Positions 47,001-58,039 of a stretch of DNA of 64,000 nt are shown one piece after another. The stretch is taken from the NCBI GenBank assembly GCA_964036275.1, contig OZ038433.1, forward strand, positions 19,749,485 through 19,813,484, in the 5' to 3' direction. Below the pieces are notes generated by a model that had not been told where the DNA came from, made no database searches, and saw only the letters and a program-made list of their open reading frames with translations. Made by a program: the position numbers and the translations under genes. Every line of letters starts with the position of its first letter. The stretch's first letter is position 1. This DNA is from Litoditis marina (Eukaryota > Nematoda > Chromadorea > Rhabditida > Rhabditidae).

Positions 47001-50000
47001 TCTTCGCGTAAATCGTCTTCTTCGGCAATCAATGGTTGATCGATGAGAGCATTGTTGACAGCGACACCGAGACTTGGCACTTGCACCAGACGGTCAGTCA
47101 GAGCGGAGAGAACTGCTATTTGATGCGAGAAGAACACCTTCATGGCCTGAAAAACATGTGTCAGTGAAGTATACACGGTTGAATGGCTGAAAGTTCAACA
47201 CAATAGAGCGGAAAAGAGAGTCTTCGGGGTGTTGATCACCGAAAAAATAGATAGTTACACCGTTTTTTGTTCAGTCACTCGAAATTCTGAGAGTCGTACA
47301 ATAATGGTAACCGTGTGACCCTCATGCAAAGACTAAAAACGCAAAAAACCAATTTCAGAACAACGAAACCGCGTCACTTACAGCGAACATTTCTTGCTGG
47401 CCTTGCAGAACTGCTTGGTTACTCAACGTATGTCGTTTTTTAGAGGAACAGCCCACTTGCACGTCTTCTCCCTCACTGACATCGCTGAGAAAATCCAAAA
47501 CCTGGAATACATAGATTGATATCTTATTAAAAAAATGATGTTATCATGAGAAAACTAACATGAGAACAGAAAAACATTGAAGTCAGGACGTACTACACGA
47601 TCTTCCACTAGGTGAACTTCAGGTTGGCGAGGAGCTGGCATCTTAAATAGCATATGTGTGAAATAACTGTTACCACAGAACTGTTCGCCACATTCAAAAA
47701 CATGAAAAGACGCCGTGCATGAAACGTGCGCCGTGAAACGTGAAACGTGAAACGCGCGTGACGCCGTGCGTGCGTGCGTGATGAGATAGCATGAAATTTA
47801 CGACTTATAATGGAGGTATATGACCACTACGCAAAACTGAATTTATGACTCGAGCAGGGACTTCAAATAAACTTTAACGTTAGATATTATTTTTTATTCA
47901 ATTTAACCGATCCAGTACAATGAAAATTGCACTTAACCACTTCGTGTTCCAAACGAACGAAATTCATCATAACTAGAACATAAAATGATCGAAAACATAA
48001 AAAAACCTACACGAAATGATTCTCCACCGCTGTGACCCAAAAACGCAGGATTGTGGCCGAAAAAACGTGCCAACAGCTTGTCTTCCTCGTTCCACGAACC
48101 ACGTTGATCAGTAATAATTTGCTCCAATGCATCATCGATGCCCCCTCCAGTGGCACGTCGATATCTGAAATAAAGTGTTAACAATGACAAGTCCCAACTG
48201 AAAACTGAAAATGAGGATAATACACCCAACTCTGATAGAATTCAGTCTGATATTACCTATGCAGTGACCGTGCGTTTTCACTTAAGCTAGCGTAGTGTGA
48301 GGCAGCTGTTACGTGAAGTCACCAGAACAAAACAATCGAACATTAATTTTCTCACCTATCCTCTTGAGAGAGAACTTCGCGAACTTTTCTTTTCCGCGTA
48401 GACCACATGGTTTGCATTTGGGCAGTTGACATCACGATTCCGCACTTGGTCAGAATGGTTCTTCCCACTCGCTGCCATGCGAGATTTCGGGCTGCATTCA
48501 TTCGGGGACTGTTTTAATTACTGCTTTGCAATAGCACTCGGGAGTTCTTCAGTACTTCTCTGATGAGAACGTCACCTTTTTCCATACCCTCACTCATCCT
48601 GTAACAGCAAAAATACAATAACATAATAAAGAACAAAACACAACTGCTTAAGCGGTTCAAAAATTGAGATGGAAAAGTTAATTTAGGCTAATGATTGGAA
48701 ATAGGGTAAAATCTCGTTTATTTACGTGATACTGTAAAAATAAACTCGCACCACAGCTGCGACACGTCCGCACAAACGTAACAAAAACAATTTAGAGCAC
48801 ACTCCTGGCATTGGGATATTTTTTGTTCTGTTTTCGATTCAAGTCTGTGAATCACAGCCACGTAAATATTGATGAATGAAATATATGATACAAAGAAGAC
48901 CAACATGGTTTTTAGAAACCTCTTCATGCGGGCATGTTGCGCGCATGCGTTTTCTAATGCGGGAACGCTTCGAGACCTAATGATCACAAAGTACCTTTCA
49001 CCTTAGATGCAGAAAAAACCTAATTACCTTTGAAGCAATGAACTGAAACTATCATGAAATTCGATTTGGTATCCATTCCCAATATAATATTGGTGTAGAG
49101 GGGGAGCTACAAATGCCGAGCATTTCTGGAATTTTATAGTGTAAATAAAAATACAATCAAATTTACGCTATAAGCAACACCACAGTTACTATAAACAGTG
49201 AAATCATACATATATCTGCAATAGAATACGTGTATTAATGATAAATAGTATCATACATGATAAATATAATCAACATACAATCAAACAACAACAAAAGATA
49301 CAGATCCGCCGTTTGATGCCCACCCCCTCCTCTCTGCAAACGGGAAACCCCGCCTACTCGCGCCACATCAAAATCGATTGAATCAAATGTACTCCGCTCT
49401 ATCTATTACATAATAATACCGCATGAACAGAACATAATAATAGTTGATGGAAATATTCAATTAATGAGAATCCATTTGATTTTCGAAAAATTAAATAAAT
49501 ATAAATCGCCATAAATTCTTGAAACAAAACTCAAGTAAAATCTGGTGAGATTTGAGAAACTATGGTCAGAGCATGTTTGGCTCCGCAGCTTTGCCCTCCT
49601 CATTCTACGTACTATCTGTTTTTCTCTAACACTCATCAGATTACTCAGCAGCTTAAATCGAAGGTAAAAAAAAAAAAAAAAAAAAAGTAAAATTCAACAG
49701 TGAGCTCATGAATACTTCATCAACTTTTTCATTCCTAATGCTTTAGCATATCTACCTCAGGAGGTAGCTGGTGACGTGTGGTTGGGCAGTAGCTCATGAG
49801 GTGATCTCATGAGGTCTGGGGGGATTGCTACGGCGCCAGGTCTTTTATCGATAAAATCGAACGAATCTGAAATTAATAAGTTGTAACAATCGTCAAACTG
49901 ATTTTAGAGATTTTCAGCTTTTGAAAAATATATTTCGAATTAGCATTTTCGAGAGCCCAACATAGACATTTTGACTATAACGTCTAACGTAAGCAATCCT

Positions 50001-53000
50001 GGTTCATCTGTTCTCTGTAAATGTTAACGTTTCATGTGCTGTTGATATTTTTGAAGGTTTTGACATGTTTGGGATATGTCACGGAGCCATATAAGGCGGG
50101 GTCAATTAAAAAAATTTGGAAAGTCGCCGAAAACCAGGAAACGTGCCAAATTTTCTGTATTTTGGTACTTCGTGAAAAATATCGCTGTTTCGTGCCAAAT
50201 GAGGAGGCCGTGTCGCCCGAAATCACTCGGACACGGTGGTAGTTTTCTGTCTCTGCAATTGCCACCCGCTTGCAACTATGGAAGATTTTCAAAGCCGGAA
50301 CCATAATTTTGAATATAAAAACAAACACATTTGTGAGGAACATTTATTACCACATCATAACAAACAGACAAACTGATCAAGGAATGAAACACTTATTACA
50401 AGAATAAAACACATCTGACACATTTCCAACAGATATATTGCTATTTAAAAGTTTCCAAACGAAAAAGTTATCATTTAACATGTGTTAAAGACCTATATTT
50501 CGAATTATAAAATCCAAACAACTATTTTCGTTAAACTTTTTCGAGAAGAAACACATTATGAAATGTATCAATAAGAAAAGCAAAGATTTAACAAATACCA
50601 GAGCTTAAAAACTAATCTAAAATGTTTCAAATCTCTATATTTTTGAAACCTTTCTAGACAGAGAAATGCAAACCTGACACATTCCAAAAGTTGATACAAT
50701 TGAAAGATGCCAAAAGTTACATAATATATTGAAAATATTCCAAAACAAGAAAATATGAATTTGACATATTCCAAAACCCAAATTACAATTTGAAACGTTT
50801 CAAAGTCGTAGTTTCTAGGTTTCTACAAAAAAATCGTTAGAATACTTTAAAATGAAGCAAACTAACCGTTTTTCACACTAATTTAGCTTATTGTTCCATT
50901 GAAGAACAGTGAACATTAAGCAATAAAACTATCGAACGCAAATCTGCGATTCGGAAAGAATAAAAATGGTCTTCTAACCGACTTTACTGAAACTAAGTAA
51001 CTTTTACAACCTATAAGACAAAAAATAATGTAATTTATGAGAAAAAGAATCTCATACGCTACAAGCCACAATAAATTATAATAGAAAGTAGAAAACAAAC
51101 AGAGTACCGCCGAAACGCTAGAGATGCGCACATTGTGAAGAACTGTCCCAAATTCTGGTGTAGTTTGCACAGAGTACTCCCGAATTACTGAGGTGGACGC
51201 TTCACGAGATCCCGCGAACGAAACCAACATAATGGACGCCTAAAATTTATTCGATGAATGCAAAAATTAAGAAGTAGGGCTGGACACAATCAAAGGATTA
51301 CAAAACCAACGACATTGTTGTTTGTTGAGCAACATGTTTTTGGAAACCGGGAGTGAATAGATTTGACTGTTTAGATGATCAAGTCTCATTTGTGTTCAGG
51401 TTCAGATGATCAAGTGTCTATTATAAAATCATCCAAATAAACAGAAAATTCACCTGACTATCATGTCATCTGAGAACTTAATAAAATTTGTATAGACGTT
51501 ATTATTATCTTGGCATATTGATTGTTGCTACCGTGATAAGGACAAAAACTATATGAGGGAATGAGGGGTTCGCAATGAACAATCGTCTGCTCACAAATAG
51601 ATAGTATTGGCTAAACTTTGATAAAAAAAGGATTTTTTTATTGAAAATGTCTAAATTACACAGCTATTATACTTCGTTCAAATCGCGTCGACCAATGCTC
51701 ATTTTTCCTTATTCCAACTCCCGATCATTTTTAGAGGCAAAAACGGTTAAAAAGCGATAAGCGGGAGGCAAAATCAGTTTGCGGAACTATTCTGTACGCT
51801 TTTAAAATTACGCACGTTCACTTCACTACGTGACATTGAAATGTTTTACCTAAAACTTGAACCCTGAACACTCAAAAGAGAACAATTAGTGTTGAAAAAC
51901 TCACAATATTTCCAATGCGCTACGATGTGTTCTGGCCATTCATACTTGATCCATCCGAATGACGCCTACCCTCCCTCTCGCCTGTAAAATGAACGAATAC
52001 ATTATATTTGAGTCATTATTACTATCACCCTAGTGATGCTACTCTTTGTGTCTAAACCTGCTTGAAAGAATAAGTGCATTGTGTAGGAGAACAATAAAAT
52101 TGTGAAACATGTTATTTTTGTTCCTTTTGGTGGTTACACATTACACATTTCTGTTCAGTGGCCGTAGTTTGTAAGCTCAAACAGCCGGGTAAGCTATTTG
52201 AGCAGAATTCAAATAATTTATCACGGACTACTCATTCACTTGCTTTGAAGTTTATCTTGCATACGTGTGAAGCTAGCAAACATGCACTCAATTAGCAGAA
52301 AATATAAAAAAAAACCGGAAAACCGGAAACTTTATTCATCTCCCCTAATTCGACTCTTATTCAACAATGAAGACACTCCGGATTCTAGCATCAAATCTAG
52401 TGCAAATCTTTTGATAAAATCGCGAAATCAACAATGCCAATCAACCATAAACTTACTTATGATTACTTCATTGAAATTCGAACTCATCCAATCTTCTGAG
52501 TGATAACCACACTGCCTTCATATCGGCCATTATATCTGAAAAACACAGCCGGAATATAGTAAACTTCCTAACATTAACATCAACGACAAAATCGAATGAC
52601 GAAATTGAGATAACGTGAGAAACAGAACATTCTTCTAAAAAACAATTGAAAATGCGCTGTCAAATATAAAGTGAGAAACACCGTTTTCAGGAAAACACGG
52701 CTAGAATGTAAAAAAACGTCAACTTACTCGAAACAATTTTTGGGCAAGCATCATACTAACTAAAATAGCTGGAGACTAATGTATAACACGTTTTATAAAC
52801 AAATTAAACAAAATAAACATGAAAGAATTACATTTAGAATAAAAAATTTTAAAATTTCAACTTTTTAATGATAGCGTGTAACAAAAAATGTAATGCGTAG
52901 CCTGCGCGTGTATTTTCTGCATTTTCCTGTCCACGTCTGCAGCCTTTTTTGCAAAATTTTTAAACTGAGTTTTATGTTATTTTTCTTTTTAATCGTTCTT

Positions 53001-56000
53001 TTAGACGCAATTATTCATATTTGATCCTTATTTGACATGAATACATGTGTTTTTTGAAGGTTTCGGAATGATTACCCGCATCACTGAGATGCTGCGACGC
53101 GCTCAAGATGGAGTTCGAGTTTAACAAAGGTGAGTCTTCATTCTATAATTCTCTAGCTTCGTCACATCATGCAGCTTTTGCGGCTGCTTGCGGACATCTC
53201 GTTCTCGTTTTGTGGGTCACAACTTGTCCCCCTGCTCAAAAATGAAACTCAAACCAGCCTAAACTTCAGAATTAAGCGGATGCCTAGATTTGTTCCTCCC
53301 TAGAAATAGTAGACAACTTCAGAATCGAGTTGGAATTAGAAGAGGGGATAGTAATTTGCTAATTGTATCGTTATTCTCAGACATTCATTGTTTCTATCAA
53401 ATGTGTGGCTGTTAAGCAACTTTTTAAAGGTGTCAGTTTTTGATTTGTATTCAATAACAAACTTTGAAGTTCAAAAAATGTGATTCGCTATTCAAACTAT
53501 GTTTTTAGCCTATTATTGTGGGGACGAGGTGTCACACACGACAGTGGGGACGAGGTGTCACACACGCGAGGGCGAGTTGTCGCGTAAGTGTAATCTCGTA
53601 GCGCTCTAAATATAAGCCAACTTGAGTGCGTTTTGTTTCCAGGTAGCTCACGAAATATGTTCAATTTACTCTAATGTGGTAGTAGGAGCGAGTTAACAAT
53701 ATAAGCTATGAGTCTCAATTAGTTGAGTTTAGTACATGCAACATGCTCCATAAGTATAAGTGTCAATCAACTTAGGTCTAAACATTTGAAACTGTTTGCA
53801 CTCAATCCCATACCTTCATAAAATTGTTCGATTAGCCAGAGAAAATCGAAACGTGGGCTCCTCTTCGATTGAAAACAAGTGATATTGTGTTTGTCTATTT
53901 TTGATGAAAAATCAACTCTCACGGGTCTAAGTTTAAAACGTAATATTTTTCTGTGAGGATTGCCGTGGAAACTTGGATAGGGTAGAAAACACTGCTCTAA
54001 TTCATCTGTTAGGTTGAGGTCGAACTATTCGACAAGAAGGAGTGCGTTTTTATACTTAAATGCGTGAAATTTAATGATTTTGCATCGAAAATAGAAATGT
54101 TCCCCCATTTATGGCAAAAAAGTAGCTCGTTTTTCTATTTTCCATGGCTATTCGGACAAACTTCCTAATGTATGCTCAAACCGCGCTCCCCGCCATTATA
54201 GGGTTATTTTGATCACGAACCGATCGTCTCTTGTTTTGTAGGGTTATGACGAATGTGTATGTGTATAGCTGTATAGATTCCGACATTATTGTTCAGTACA
54301 GTTTCTGTTTCAGATACGGACAATGCGTTATTCCCATTCCCTATTCCGCGTTCCGGCCCAATAGGAGTCCACTCAAATGGATACCAAACTGCTGGTCTGT
54401 CACTCGTTGCCCGGACAGTTTACATTATTTAATTTCTTTGACGCTGGTTTTTTTCTGTTTCTGCTAGGTATCAGGTATGCTATTAAGATTAGTAATCAGT
54501 TTCTGACTTTCAGTTCCGTAAATCTGTATTAATACGCTATTTTCACGAAAATTTGTTAAATTCGATTGAAAATAGCAAATTGGATTCTTCTGAGGTTCGT
54601 TTTGTAATGGAGTGGATTTGCTATTTTCACGTCGAAGTAATGCTTGAATGGATATAATTTCTTTGTTTCTCCGTTGTTGAGGGCGAGTGAATTATTGTTA
54701 AACTCAGGTTTTTGCTCAAAAAATAGGGATTAACACGTTGAATAAGCTGGTTCTTATATACAGTAATTAATCACCAGTAGCCGTCCGATCGAACGGCTAC
54801 TAGCTGTTTAGTAGTGGTAGGTAGAGGTTTGTCCAAAATAGCAAGCAATTAAGTGGCAAACTAGTAGCATTTTGTGATGTTTTCCCTTTTCGCGAACTCG
54901 AGGTAGTTGTTTTATAGCCGTTAATAGTAACTTGGTATCCGTTTGCCAAACGGCTATCGAAAATGAAGTCACTACTAATTTAAATGTGTAATAGCAGACC
55001 TTTGTTCGATCGAACCGCTACTAGCGCTTTGGGTGGGTTACTAGCAGCCAAGTTTCTCTTCTCATCATTCTGTATTTGAGTTAGCGAAAAGCCTTGCAAA
55101 TGTAATATGTACCTGCAATCCCATTTACAATAGGCTTTTCGGTTTCGCTAACTCAAACATTATCAATGTTCTCAAGCCTAACTTATTTTTTATAGCGAAC
55201 CACATCTCAAGTAGCTCGCCTTTTCATAACACTAGCTCTAGCTACCTTTTTTGTATTCCTAATTGAATTATTTTCGGAAAATATGTGTTGTTTTATTATT
55301 TAATATGTTTGTAATTCGCTTCCATTAATTTTTCGTAATACTTTCATGTTGTTTAAGCTAGGTTGTTAAAATTGCCGTTTTGGCATGTGCCAATCACAGA
55401 ATTTGTGTTTTGACATTTAATAAGTGAGGCACACCATTACTTGACAAGTTTCAAACCAAACACCAAGGTCTTGGCATTTGTCAAACTAGTAATTTTTAGC
55501 TTTGGAATTTGTTGGATGTCTATTTTCAGAGAATTGGTCAAATTGTAATTTTTAGCTTTAGAATTTCTTGGATGTCTATTTTTAGCATTTTTCAAACTGG
55601 TAATTTTTAGCTTTGGAATTTCTCGTATGTCTATCTTTAGTTTGAAAGATGTCAAATCAGGTACTTTTTGAATGCATTGTATGTTGTTGATTTGCAATAA
55701 AGTGGTCACTACTCATCTTTGTTCTCACTGTACTATTGACAACCCGAGTATCAAGCAACACACACAATTCAGACATGCAGTCGCTTTCGTTTGAAAAATA
55801 TTCCAGTTCTGTGCCAAATCACTCACTCGTGTCGACCGTTTTTTCCTAGAGCGCCGTTTGGTACGTTTCCTGGTTTTCGGCGACTTTCCAAATTTTTTTA
55901 ATTGACCCTGCCTTATATACAGGGATAAAATCCAATTGCTTGGTTGTTGTTTATTTATATTAGAGGTGGTTAACACACAAATCAAAATTGAAGACTTGAA

Positions 56001-57739
56001 AAGACAAAATTGAAAACGGTTGTTAAACACATTTTTCTGAATAGAGTGTTGTTCTTGAATATCTTGTGAAATAAGTGTATAACATATTATTATGCAAACT
56101 TTGATGGTTTTTCGAATCGGCTCACCTCACTGAACCCTCAGGTAACTTCCATATAAAACTCATTGTTGCAATTAATGTGGAACTTTGAAATAACTTTTTT
56201 TCTCTTCTCGCTCACCAGTTGGGACGAGTGAGATACGAATTCACAGTCAGTACATTGAAAAAATCGAACTTGAGGTAGATGTCGGACTGCGTGGTTCAAC
56301 ATAATTCGGAACTAAAATAAAAGATCAAAATTGAACATTAAATACCAGAATCCGTCGGACTGCGTGGTTCAACATAATTCGGAACTAAAATAAAAGATCA
56401 AAATTGAACATTAAATACCAGAATCCACTAGTTTGATATGGCGTTTGTTTTCCCTATCTGCAGTTACCAATGATTATAGTGCAGAGGTAATTTGTTAAAA
56501 TAGAATGAATTACATTATTCGACATGATTCACGTGCTTGCATATATCCTAAATACTGGTATCTTTCATCACAAACGACGTAATGTTAAGTTTGAACATCG
56601 TTTGATGTCAATTTAACGTCACAATTTTCATTTACGAAAATTCAGTTACTCTTCATTCCTTCAAATTAGACTAGAAGTACCCACCGCAGGATTGTTGATA
56701 AAGTTTATAAGTTTATAAGGCTGAACCATTTCTCCACGGACTTTTCTCACAAACTTCGATTTATTCTGTTGTGTCCTGGAAAGAATCGATCATGACGGTT
56801 GTAGTGCTATTGCTCCCAAAAACATAATATTTACAAACATTGCAGTGCTGACCTCTTTCATGACCATGGTCAGCGAAGCAGGAATCGTAGCGAGCATCTG
56901 TAATGCAAGTGGCGCGCTTTCTGTTGAGGAGTTTTACCTGTTTAAATATGTTTCGGAAGAGGCCTTCTGCTCAAACACCATACTCTGAGTGAGGGCAGGA
57001 AGTAAAGGTAGCGGTGTTCGTTGTTGATGTGACATGTTAGATAAAACAGGAAGAAGATGTGGTGAAGATGACCACATAGATTGGCCCGTTGGTGTCAATC
57101 GCAAAACATGCGAAGACGAAGGATTGCTAGATAGCTGCTGTGGACAGATCTGTGAAATCGAACAGATGAGAGCTACTTGTGATAAGCTGGATCACCTTGA
57201 TTTCACAGAAAAGCAATTATTCATTGACGGACGATCATAATTTTTCTTGCAATTGTACTACTCACCGCAAAATTAATTGCGAATTTCGGAAAAGAAATAT
57301 CACAAGGTTTGCCAATAATAATTCTTTGCTTGGCCTATAATAACTCTGTTTCCCTCTCTCAATATTTCCACATAGTTCTCTAATGAGAAAGACCTTTATT
57401 TGGATCAACTATTATCATTGTTCTTTTCCAATCGTATTCATCTCTCGAACAAATGCGTTAGATGCAAACAATTTCTGTTGATTATCGTTGTTTAGGTTAA
57501 GTGAAAACCGTTCAAATACAGGCGTGGTTGCCACGTACCACATACCTTAACCATGCTCTACTTTTGTCTATTTTCTGACCAAAACTACGCGGAAAACTAC
57601 ATAGATATAGACATTACCTGGTTACATGGCAGAGTAGTGAACGAGGGAAAATCGGAATTCGAGAGTAGGATACCGTTCAGCTGAGGACTCGACACGGTCG
57701 AATAATAGGGTCCAAGTGATAACTTGGTCGTTGGCACGC
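44039..57739 (-). CDS. Unrecognised Cys-rich multi-exon gene in L copy 2, intron expanded by transposons
   Basis: Exons on the minus strand are 57739-57618 (GVPTTKLSL ... LPCNQ), 57149-56938 (ICPQQLS, LRLTPTGQSMWSSSPHLLP), a segment from 56920 (GHERGQHCNVCKYYVFGS, open to a stop at 56761), 56311-56216 (FFQCTDCEFVSHSSQL) and 44128-44039 (MTFKCFYDCQKFAS, stop TGA). Lengths of the second, fourth and fifth exons equal those of copy 1 and most differences keep the frame, which suggests selection on the protein for at least part of its history. The last intron is about 12 kb and holds a MITE, a Harbinger and a 5.8-kb element. CxxC pairs suggest a metal-binding, possibly zinc-finger-like protein; no family is recognised. 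A 73-bp duplication repeats the start of the fourth exon with its acceptor. Whether it is still spliced correctly is unknown. Confidence 0.45.
44309..44875. mobile_element. 567-bp MITE, 36-bp perfect TIRs, 3-bp target duplication (TGT)
   Basis: The left end starts CTCTGAACTCCCTGGGACTG and the right end is its inverse, ending CCCAGGGAGTTCAGAG. TGT flanks it at 44306-44308 and 44876-44878. L copy 1 has CCTGTGTAGCG without an insert at 12590, confirming the border. An inner GC-rich palindrome, GTCCGGGACGCG and CGCGTCCCAGACGG, lies at 44349-44381. The 3-bp duplication suggests mobilisation by a PIF/Harbinger transposase. Confidence 0.9.
45151..46783 (+). CDS. Harbinger transposase (DDE_Tnp_4-type), interrupted
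   Basis: Exons 45151-45357, 45443-45662 and 46005-46783 join in phase. The N-terminal part reads EVFHENKYLLKLKYRI. The second exon has TLVGLRYLATNSHQHVIADA, AGISQRSVSNACW and LLP, leading to VVGAIDG, which holds the first catalytic Asp. After an insertion come YYCRKGFTAINVLGLVDARG, FPGSVHDSAVF, VLIGDSGYTNS (second Asp) and VEQVFGIWKSRFRCL (catalytic Glu). Such enzymes cut and paste the element, with 3-bp target duplications. The segment 46031-46219, between the first Asp and RIKKPDENG, is foreign (it matches 43349-43539) and brings an in-frame TGA at 46136. The copy is therefore probably inactive unless the insert is removed. AATAAA follows 7 bases after the stop. I call this a broken gene. 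Confidence 0.85.
46031..46219 (+). mobile_element. 189-bp insertion inside the transposase gene
   Basis: It matches the insertion at 43349-43539 in opposite orientation and is flanked by TATA (46027-46030 and 46220-46223). Reading through it is in frame by chance except for a TGA at 46136. Confidence 0.7.
46940..48597 (-). pseudogene. Harbinger accessory Myb/SANT-like DNA-binding protein
   Basis: Minus-strand exons are about 48597-48356, 48164-48013, a small one near 47641-47600, 47502-47381 and 47149-46940. The first contains NAARNLAWQRVGRTILTKC and TMWSTRKRKVREVLSQEDR, with the Trp-x-x-hydrophobic pattern of the Myb-like accessory protein of PIF/Harbinger. The second has GGGIDDALEQIITDQRGSW. 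The last ends in MAETHVTTLD. In this family the protein binds subterminal sites and carries the transposase to the nucleus. An in-frame TAA follows LLQSSN in the first exon at about 48514, so the copy looks nonsense-mutated. Small exons and the order are uncertain. Confidence 0.55.
48600..49830. other. Non-coding right part of the Harbinger
   Basis: AT-rich, with a run of about 24 A at 49664-49687 and CTCATGAGG subterminal motifs at 49793 and 49807. No gene recognised. Confidence 0.5.
53104..54170 (+). CDS. Weak coding candidate inside the 5.8-kb element
   Basis: An ATG stretch MEFEFNK at 53108 ends at a GTGAGT donor (53130). After a CTGTTAG acceptor near 54013 a 51-codon open stretch follows, with VEVELFDKKECVFILKCVKF and SKIEMFPHLWQK, closing at a stop about 54167. 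A further open stretch after TTTCAG at 54314 is also seen. Phases were not shown to agree. No family recognised. This may be part of an unknown transposon protein or chance. Confidence 0.2.
54776..54804. other. Palindrome AGTAGCCGT/ACGGCTACT
   Basis: CAGTAGCCGTCCGATCGA and ACGGCTACTAG form a near-perfect hairpin. Half sites recur at 55010-55050. A second hairpin at 55074-55158 pairs TTTGAGTTAGCGAAA with TTTCGCTAACTCAAA around about 55 bp. Confidence 0.7.
55487..55640 (+). repeat. Tandem repeat, about 63-68-bp units
   Basis: GTAATTTTTAGCTTTGGAAT, then TTGGATGTCTATTTT, repeats nearly three times near the right end of the 5.8-kb element. Confidence 0.85.
56281..56426 (+). repeat. 73-bp tandem duplication over an exon border of the L gene
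   Basis: GTCGGACTGCGTGGTTCAAC starts two identical 73-bp units. Only one unit exists in L copy 1 (13338). It duplicates the acceptor and first codons of the FFQCTDC exon. Confidence 0.9.
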
Positions 57740-58039
57740 CTGTAATGACGTGGGGTTTATAAGAGAGTGACGCGTCAGGTTCGCGGTCTTGAGACCACTC
57801 AAAGTTGAGAATGACCAATTGCAAACAAGCCAAATTGAAAATTTAACTTTCGTTTCAGTTTTTTCTGACGACCCCTCTCCTCCAAGCGAGGGCAGACTGG
57901 AAAAAAATGCACCTTTCATTGATATTTGAACAACTTCGAAAATGTTCTAATGTCAAGTTAGGCAGAGTTCATACTTTTTGTTGCCAACTACGGCAGAAGC
58001 GGCCAAATCGCGCGCAGCGCGGAGCGCTGCGCAATTTAG

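Larger units (their letters stand above)
44931..49836. mobile_element. Complete PIF/Harbinger DNA transposon, about 4.9 kb
   Basis: The ends are perfect 19-bp inverted repeats, GCGCCGTAGCAATCCCCCC and its complement. CAG flanks both sides (44928-44930, 49837-49839). L copy 1 reads CATATTCAGGTCTTTTATCG at 12637 as the empty site. Subterminal CTCATGAGG motifs repeat near both ends. It encodes a transposase on plus (45151-46783) and an accessory Myb/SANT-like protein on minus (46940-48597), arranged tail to tail, the usual two-gene layout of the superfamily. About 48600-49836 is non-coding and AT-rich. Confidence 0.9.
50094..55913. mobile_element. 5.8-kb element with about 55-bp terminal inverted repeats, class unknown
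   Basis: The left end starts AGGCGGGGTCAATT, then seven A, then TTTGGAAAGTCGCCGAAAAC and CAGGAAACG. The right end carries the complement with one or two changes. The site in L copy 1 is CCATATACAGGG (12983); here TATA precedes and TATATA follows, so the duplication is TATA or TA. A TA target would fit Tc1/mariner, but I see no DDE motif. The interior has no recognised transposase. It contains hairpins at 54776-54804 and 55074-55158, a tandem repeat at 55487-55640, and weak coding candidates. Confidence 0.8.
42847..57970. repeat. Family L duplication, copy 2, split by mobile elements
   Basis: It follows copy 1 (10375-15880) from CCTCTCGAGC and TAATGACGTG to the stretch ACAACTTCGAAAATGTTC. About 11.5 kb of the 15.1 kb is inserted DNA: 43349-43539, 44309-44875, 44931-49836 and 50094-55913. 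There are also local duplications at 42933-43070 and 56281-56426. Outside these, the two copies align over nearly 4 kb. Confidence 0.85.

Noticed and set aside
57597..57919. Overlapping minus-strand open frames before the first readable exon of the L gene
   Set aside because: Only 57739-57618 is conserved with copy 1 and bounded by splice signals; the rest is not supported.
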